A program made the translations under genes and the position numbers. Below are positions 59,376-64,000 of a DNA stretch of 64,000 bases, in pieces. Source of the stretch: Flavobacterium sp. (GTDB lineage Bacteria; Bacteroidota; Bacteroidia; Flavobacteriales; Flavobacteriaceae). The first letter of the stretch is position 1; each line of letters opens with the position of its first letter. The stretch covers positions 186,001-250,000 of the forward strand of contig NZ_JAGIAV010000008.1 of NCBI RefSeq assembly GCF_017744675.1. The letters run 5' to 3'. Under the pieces are notes generated by a model. That model saw nothing but the letters and a program-made list of their open reading frames with translations. It was not told the DNA's origin and made no database searches.

Positions 59376-59691
59376 TAGTAAACAATACTTCTGGAATAAC
59401 ATTCAGAAGTATTGGATCATTTTTGCCATTCTTTTTTTTGCTTCTTGCGCGAAAAAAGAAAGCCTAACAACAGCTTCCTTTAAAACAGACTCTGGCTGGG
59501 GATACACCATTGCTTACAAAGAAAAAGTTTTAATAAAACAATCGATCATTCCTGTAATAAGTAATGCCAAAAGTTTTGAAACAGAAGATGAGGCTTTAAA
59601 GGTTGCAAATCTAGTCAAACAGAAACTCCAACAAAACTTATCTCCAACGGTAACCAAAAATGAATTAATTTTATTAAAAATAAAATTGTAA
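59365..59691 (+). CDS. DUF4907 family small lipoprotein
   Basis: 108 residues from ATG 59365, overlapping the kelch stop by 11 bases. The lipobox FASC ends the signal segment WIIFAILFFASCAKKES. The mature ~75 residues match DUF4907 (GWGYTIAYKEKVLIKQSIIPVISNAKSFETEDEALKVANLVKQKL). Function unknown. An in-frame ATG at 59320 is possible but would extend far into the kelch gene and bury the signal peptide. Confidence 0.85.
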   Translation: MTTNSKQYFWNNIQKYWIIFAILFFASCAKKESLTTASFKTDSGWGYTIAYKEKVLIKQSIIPVISNAKSFETEDEALKVANLVKQKLQQNLSPTVTKNELILLKIKL

Positions 59692-60807
59692 ATGCAGTTA
59701 GATACCATTAAAAATACAGGCTACAACAAAATTTTATTCCATTGTGCCATATGGGTTTTCTTTATTCTGACCTCTCTAATTCAGTTTTACGAGAGTCCGT
59801 TTAAGATTAATAACGACTTTTATGCGCAATGGACTACTGGAATTGTTTTGTTTTATCTGAACTATTTTTACCTGGTTCCAAATTACTTGCTGCAAAAAAA
59901 ATACTGGCTTTATTTTACGTTTGCATTTGGTCTAATTACGCTGTTTATGATTATAAGGTTAAATTACTTTATTCCCGAATTTAGACATTTAAGACCTGAG
60001 AATGTAATACCTGCGAGAACAATAACTCAGGGGCCACAATTTTTTCCTCGAGAAGGAAGAATGCATCAAAGAATCGAAATGAGACAACCTCTTTTCTTAA
60101 AAATTGGTCCGTCGTTTTTCTATATCTTGATTATTACGATCTCAGCAATTATTAGAACATTAACTGAATTTTATAATAATCAGCAAAATAAACTGATTGC
60201 CGAAACACATCGAACAAATACTGAATTAATCTATTTGCGTAAACAAACCAATCCGCATTTTTTATTTAATTCTTTAAACAGTATTTATTCTTTGGCACAC
60301 AAAAAATCTGATTTGGTCCCTGATGCCATCGTAACCTTGTCTGAACTTATGCGCTATATGCTGTACGAAACAGACAACAAAACGGTGGCTTTAGAAAAAG
60401 AAGTCAATTACATTCAGAATTATATCGAATTGCAAAAGTTGCGGCTAAACAACATTGAAGACATTGTAATCAATGTGCATGGCGATACTAAAAATAAATT
60501 TATCGAGCCATTATTGCTGATTTCTTTCGTCGAAAATGCCTTCAAATACGGAACAGATTATAAGGGCGCTGCTCACGTAAAAATTAAGATCATAATTACA
60601 GATTACAATCTAGATTTTTGGATTGAAAATACCATTGAAAATTATGTAAAAGATCCCGAAAATTCAGGAATTGGGTTGGTAAATATCCAAAACCGACTTG
60701 ATCTTTTATATCCGAACGCGCACGAACTAACCATTACCCAAGATGAGAACTATTACCGAGTTCATTTGAATTTAAAGTTAGACGAAATTAAAACCGCAAT
60801 ACATTAA
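59692..60807 (+). CDS. LytS-type sensor histidine kinase
   Basis: 371 residues: four transmembrane segments (about 13-32, 48-68, 71-90, 140-158), no extracytoplasmic sensor domain, then a His_kinase domain with phospho-acceptor His189 in KQTNPHFLFNSLN. The ATPase has the N-box SFVENAFKYG and the G-box GIGLVNIQNRLDLLYP. It begins directly after the DUF4907 stop, so it is coupled to the surface lipoproteins. The matching LytTR response regulator lies one gene further on. Confidence 0.93.
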   Translation: MQLDTIKNTGYNKILFHCAIWVFFILTSLIQFYESPFKINNDFYAQWTTGIVLFYLNYFYLVPNYLLQKKYWLYFTFAFGLITLFMIIRLNYFIPEFRHLRPENVIPARTITQGPQFFPREGRMHQRIEMRQPLFLKIGPSFFYILIITISAIIRTLTEFYNNQQNKLIAETHRTNTELIYLRKQTNPHFLFNSLNSIYSLAHKKSDLVPDAIVTLSELMRYMLYETDNKTVALEKEVNYIQNYIELQKLRLNNIEDIVINVHGDTKNKFIEPLLLISFVENAFKYGTDYKGAAHVKIKIIITDYNLDFWIENTIENYVKDPENSGIGLVNIQNRLDLLYPNAHELTITQDENYYRVHLNLKLDEIKTAIH

Positions 60808-60819
60808 ACAAAACTGATT

Positions 60820-61530
60820 ATGGACAGAAAAAAATTCATCCGAAATGGCATTTTGGGCATTGCCTCATTGGCAACAGCTTCAAAATTTTTAGAATCATGT
60901 TCTAAAAGTGACAACGACGAAACTGACTCTAATAATTCTGGAGACGGAAGCTGCACGGTTTCTCCTTCAGAAACAAAAGGACCGTTTCCTATCAAAACGC
61001 CAAGTCAGTTGGTTTTAGAAAACATCAAATCTGACCGTGTCGGAATTGCGTTATTGATTAATTTAAAAATTGAAAACAAGAACAACAATTGCGAACCTCT
61101 TTCGGGCGTTTTAGTAGATGTTTGGCACTGCGACAAAGACGGAAATTATTCTGAATATGGCGGCACACAAATGCAGCAAGCAGATTATACTTCTGTGCAT
61201 TTCCTGAGAGGAAGACAAACTACAAATGCCAACGGAGAAGTTTCCTTTATTTCCATTTATCCCGGTTGGTACCAAGGAAGAGCACCGCACGTACACGTAG
61301 AAGTTTTATCAAGTTCTGGAAATTCTTTGTTAGTAACACAGATTGCTTTTCCTGAAACAATTTCAAGCGAAGTATATTCAAGCACTAATTATGCCGCACA
61401 CGGACAAGCAGATACGGCAAATACAAAAGACAATGTTTTTGCAGATAGTCTAGCCGATGAGCTGGCCACTATAACAGGTAACCTGACAGATGGTTTTACG
61501 TTAACTAAAACTATAACAGTAAGCGCATAA
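60820..61530 (+). CDS. Intradiol ring-cleavage dioxygenase-like lipoprotein
   Basis: 236 residues. The N terminus RKKFIRNGILGIASLATASKFLESC looks like a Tat- or Sec-type signal with a Cys at 27, followed by an acidic linker. The core resembles intradiol dioxygenases: GVLVDVWHCDKDGNYS (Tyr110) and SIYPGWYQGRAPHVHVEV (Tyr148, His157, His159), four residues in the order of the usual Fe(III) ligands. Extracytoplasmic members of this family are common and their substrates are unknown. It sits between the kinase (12 bp) and the response regulator (106 bp). Confidence 0.88.
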   Translation: MDRKKFIRNGILGIASLATASKFLESCSKSDNDETDSNNSGDGSCTVSPSETKGPFPIKTPSQLVLENIKSDRVGIALLINLKIENKNNNCEPLSGVLVDVWHCDKDGNYSEYGGTQMQQADYTSVHFLRGRQTTNANGEVSFISIYPGWYQGRAPHVHVEVLSSSGNSLLVTQIAFPETISSEVYSSTNYAAHGQADTANTKDNVFADSLADELATITGNLTDGFTLTKTITVSA

Positions 61531-61592
61531 TTTTAATTAGTAAAAACCAGTATTTTATGAAAATTTTAAAACTTAATTTACTGGTTTCAAAC

Positions 61593-61600
61593 TACTTTTG
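61593..61600 (+). promoter_or_regulatory. Promoter -7 element of the LytTR regulator gene
   Basis: TACTTTTG is an exact TAnnTTTG match 36 bases before the ATG at 61637, suggesting a second, separate transcript for the regulator. Confidence 0.55.
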
Positions 61601-61636
61601 AATGCGAAATAAATTTAAGAAATTAATTCAGAAAAG

Positions 61637-62350
61637 ATGAAATGTGTAATTATTGATGACGAACCTTTGGCTGTAGAATTATTGCAGGACTTTGTCAAAA
61701 AAGTAGATGCTCTTGAGTTAATAAACACTTTCAATAATGCGATTGATGCTGTTTCATTTATCAATCAGAATAATGTTGATTTGATTTTTCTGGATATTCA
61801 GATGCCTCATTTTTCTGGAATTGATTTTTTAAATACAATCGAAAAAAAGCCTCTTGTTATTTTTACCACTGCTTACTCTGACTATGCCGTTGAAGGATTT
61901 AATCTTGGTGCTGTCGATTATTTGGTAAAACCGATTCCGTTTCATCGCTTTTTAAAAGCAGTAGTAAGAGCACAGCAAGTTTTGCAGCCTGTAGCGACTC
62001 CAACAATTGCTGAAAACACGAATACGCCTGAAATTGAACAGGACTTTATGTTTGTAAGAGCCGAATACGAAAACGTAAAATTGAATTTTGCCGATATTCT
62101 TTTTATCGAAGGCTTAAAAGATTATGTCAAAATCTACACAACCGATAATAAATTTACGCTGACATTAATTAGCTTAATCAAACTTGAAAATCTGCTTTCT
62201 AACAAAGGTTTTGCGAGAATTCACAGATCATATATTATTAATATCAAACACGTAAAATCGATTCAGAAAAACAAGGTTTTAATAAGCGATAAAAGAATTC
62301 CAATTAGCGAAAGCTATAAAAATACCTTCTTCGAAAAAATCAACCTCTGA
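61637..62350 (+). CDS. LytTR-family response regulator
   Basis: 237 residues: receiver domain at 1-120 with Asp7/Asp8, phospho-acceptor Asp53 in IFLDIQMPHFSG and Lys in DYLVKPI; then LytTR DNA-binding domain at about 140-237 (VRAEYENVKLNFADILFIEGLKDYVKIY ... FARIHRSYIINI). Partner of the LytS-type kinase at 59692. Its targets probably include the upstream barrel/kelch genes, but no LytTR site was identified by eye. Confidence 0.94.
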   Translation: MKCVIIDDEPLAVELLQDFVKKVDALELINTFNNAIDAVSFINQNNVDLIFLDIQMPHFSGIDFLNTIEKKPLVIFTTAYSDYAVEGFNLGAVDYLVKPIPFHRFLKAVVRAQQVLQPVATPTIAENTNTPEIEQDFMFVRAEYENVKLNFADILFIEGLKDYVKIYTTDNKFTLTLISLIKLENLLSNKGFARIHRSYIINIKHVKSIQKNKVLISDKRIPISESYKNTFFEKINL

Positions 62351-62373
62351 TTTTTCTAAAATTCCAAAAATAA

Positions 62374-62424
62374 AAATTCCAAATTCCAATTGGTTTAACC
62401 TAGATTGGTATTTGGAATTTTTTT
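62374..62424. terminator. Bidirectional terminator built from AAATTCCAAAT repeats
   Basis: AAATTCCAAATTCCAAT pairs with ATTGGTATTTGGAATTT, followed by T. It lies between the convergent LytTR and carbonic-anhydrase-like genes. Similar GGAATTTGGAATTT words at 9057-9085 and 62478-62505 show it to be a dispersed repeat type. Confidence 0.8.
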
Positions 62425-62516
62425 ATTAGAATTTCCCACATCAAAATTGAATTTCTATTTCTATTTTGAGATATCCACTTCAAAATTGGAATTTGGAATT
62501 TAAAATATTGAAAATT

Positions 62517-63026
62517 CTATTTGAACCAGCTCGAATACATGACATAATTATTGGATATGCGTTCGATTTCGCCAGCAAAATCAGATTGATCGATGTCTTT
62601 TACTTTTTTGGCAGGAACACCGGCATAAATGCTTCCCGAAGCCACTACAGTATTTTGAGTTACTACAGCGCCGGCAGCAATAATTGCATTACTTTCTACC
62701 ACACAATTATCCATTACAATTGCCCCCATTCCAATTAAAACATTATCGTGTATTGTACAGCCGTGTACAATCGCATTATGTCCAATAGAAACATTATTTC
62801 CTATAATTGTTGGGTGCTTTTGATACGTACAGTGAATTACCGCACCATCTTGAATGTTCACTTTATTTCCTATTTTAATAAAATGAACATCGCCTCTCAC
62901 AACAGCATTAAACCAAACGCTGCAAGATGCGCCAAAAGTAACATCTCCTACAATAGTAGCGTTTTCGGCAACATAACAATCCTCTGGAATAAGAGGTGAC
63001 TTTCCGTTTACAGATTTTATCAGCAT
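62517..63026 (-). CDS. Gamma-carbonic-anhydrase-like protein
   Basis: 169 residues, left-handed beta-helix built of hexapeptide repeats (IVGDVTF, GASCSVWF, VNIQDGAVIH, NVSIGHNAIVHG, NVLIGMGAIVMD). Candidate zinc histidines are in AVIHCTYQKHP and SIGHNAIVHG, in the positions used by gamma-class carbonic anhydrases; many members have not been shown to be active. It starts 12 bp after the PorP gene, so it is in the same transcript. Confidence 0.93.
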   Translation of the reverse strand: MLIKSVNGKSPLIPEDCYVAENATIVGDVTFGASCSVWFNAVVRGDVHFIKIGNKVNIQDGAVIHCTYQKHPTIIGNNVSIGHNAIVHGCTIHDNVLIGMGAIVMDNCVVESNAIIAAGAVVTQNTVVASGSIYAGVPAKKVKDIDQSDFAGEIERISNNYVMYSSWFK

Positions 63027-63038
63027 AAAAAATATTTT

Positions 63039-64000
63039 TTAGTTAACTGCAGGACAATTACAGTCGTAACGTTCTTTTCTGCAGAATAAGTTTACTCCTA
63101 AAGTAATTTGATGAAAACCGCCTGTGTCAAACTTTACATCTCCCATCAGCTGCGTGTACGTATACGCAAACATAAAATTCTTGTAATTAACTCCAATAAT
63201 CGGCGTAAAATATTGCAATTTTTGAGACGACACTCCACTTCCAGAAATATATTGCGCGCCATCAAAACCTCTTCTATAAGACAAAGCCGCCCATAAACTT
63301 CCAAAATCCATGTTTTTATAAGCTTTCATGTTCAAATCGAGTGTTTTTGCTTTTGTTTGATCAAATAGCTGAAAAAGAACAGAAGGCTCCCAAGTCCAGC
63401 TACTGTTTTTTCCAAACACATAACCAGCACTTAATAAAAACTTTCTAAGATTATCGGTTTCATAATCTGTATACAGCTCTCTTCGTGTCTCTAAGAGCCC
63501 TTGAATCGTTGCATGCGCATAAAAATCCAAATAGTTATAAGAGGCTCCAACATCAACATTAAAATAGGAATCTTTCTGAATTGACCCAAAAACAATTGGA
63601 TCAAAAGTTCCTCCAAATTTTGTTTCATCCAATTGGCTTTGAATTAAACCTCCGCTAATTCCAAAAGACAGCTGATTTAAGTCTAGCTCATCTCTCGAGA
63701 ACATAATATGATGTGCATAAGTCAATTTTACTCCTTTTTGAGAATGATATCCATTTTTATCGTTAAAAAGTATGATACCAGCTCCAGAACGTTCGCCTAT
63801 TCTTCCATTAAAACTCAAAGTTTGAAGCGATGGAGCTTCCTCCTCGCCAAACCATTGTTTTCGGGCTGTTAATCTTATTTTGGCACAATTGGCTGCACCA
63901 GCCATTGAAGGGTGAATCAAGTAATAATTATCGGACAAATAATCTGAATAAACGGGAATTCCCTCTTGGGAATAAGACTGAAAAGTAGTAATGATAAAAA
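63039..64000 (-). CDS. PorP/SprF family type IX secretion membrane protein (N terminus outside window)
   Basis: The C-terminal ~320 residues of a PorP/SprF protein, the outer-membrane partner of type IX secretion and gliding adhesins. Diagnostic opening of the mature chain: QEGIPVYSDYL followed by YLIHPSMAGAANCAKIRLTARKQWFG. The signal peptide end (TTFQSYSQ) is visible just before the window edge, so only a few residues are missing. A TTG at 63938 is internal. The C terminus has a CxCxC-like KERYDCNCP. Confidence 0.92.
   Translation of the reverse strand, partial: FIITTFQSYSQEGIPVYSDYLSDNYYLIHPSMAGAANCAKIRLTARKQWFGEEEAPSLQTLSFNGRIGERSGAGIILFNDKNGYHSQKGVKLTYAHHIMFSRDELDLNQLSFGISGGLIQSQLDETKFGGTFDPIVFGSIQKDSYFNVDVGASYNYLDFYAHATIQGLLETRRELYTDYETDNLRKFLLSAGYVFGKNSSWTWEPSVLFQLFDQTKAKTLDLNMKAYKNMDFGSLWAALSYRRGFDGAQYISGSGVSSQKLQYFTPIIGVNYKNFMFAYTYTQLMGDVKFDTGGFHQITLGVNLFCRKERYDCNCPAVN

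Noticed and set aside
62391..62406. A third match to the CTTAA-CTAG-TTAAG motif (TTAACCTAGATT) after the LytTR gene
   Set aside because: Only the core fits, it lies in the loop of a terminator hairpin between convergent genes, and no promoter follows at the right distance.

Overview
The window looks like chromosomal DNA of a Flavobacterium-type Bacteroidota. The evidence is the AT-rich sequence, many promoters of the Bacteroidota form TAnnTTTG (some with a TTG about 18-22 bp upstream), almost no Shine-Dalgarno sequences, type IX secretion proteins (a type B C-terminal sorting domain, PorP/SprF), families typical of the phylum (DUF4270, DUF4907, DUF6089, a FolK-deoxynucleoside kinase fusion), and intergenic spaces filled with dispersed palindromic repeats. 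There is no sign of a prophage, transposase, rRNA operon or CRISPR array. Most of the window is ordinary housekeeping sequence, and the novelty is in regulatory sites, repeats and a few accessory clusters.

Layout. 1-5.5 kb: the end of a Crp/Fnr regulator, then the glyoxylate shunt (aceB-aceA, minus strand) divergent from a RamB/ScfR-like regulator, with a perfect 14-bp palindrome between them. 5.5-8 kb: a repeat-rich gap, then pirin, a small 4Fe-4S protein and YceI; the pirin and YceI genes carry the same near-palindrome at exactly the same distance from their -7 boxes. 8-16 kb: an AraC regulator, DUF983, fabD, an internally duplicated small protein, a DMT exporter, a sugar aminotransferase-galE pair, waaA and a tiny heptad-repeat lipoprotein. 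16-20.3 kb: a YegP-like protein, tRNA-Leu and tRNA-Gly, mutS and a DUF1573 protein.

20.3-34.7 kb: a TrmH methyltransferase, a large secreted lectin-domain protein with a T9SS sorting domain, folK-dNK, sppA, a secreted hydrolase, an AsmA protein, a GT9 glycosyltransferase, DUF2797, a GH3 acyl-adenylase-like protein and an orphan NTF2-fold immunity-type lipoprotein. 34.8-40.2 kb: serB, then a cluster of three VOC and three SRPBCC genes divergent from a GlxA-type regulator. 40.3-46.2 kb: clpX, clpP, tig and pdxJ with two membrane or hydrolase genes. 46.2-54.7 kb: CBS protein, nadK, DUF6089 barrel, uppS, bamA, two Skp/OmpH chaperones and murI, a coherent cell-envelope biogenesis set.

54.7-62.4 kb is the most system-like accessory region. 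A DUF4270 lipoprotein and an outer-membrane protein diverge from a run of a beta-barrel protein, a kelch-propeller lipoprotein, a DUF4907 lipoprotein, a LytS-type histidine kinase, an intradiol-dioxygenase-like lipoprotein and a LytTR response regulator. The close packing suggests an envelope sensing or binding system; its function cannot be read from the sequence. The window ends with a gamma-carbonic-anhydrase-like protein and a PorP/SprF protein cut by the right edge.
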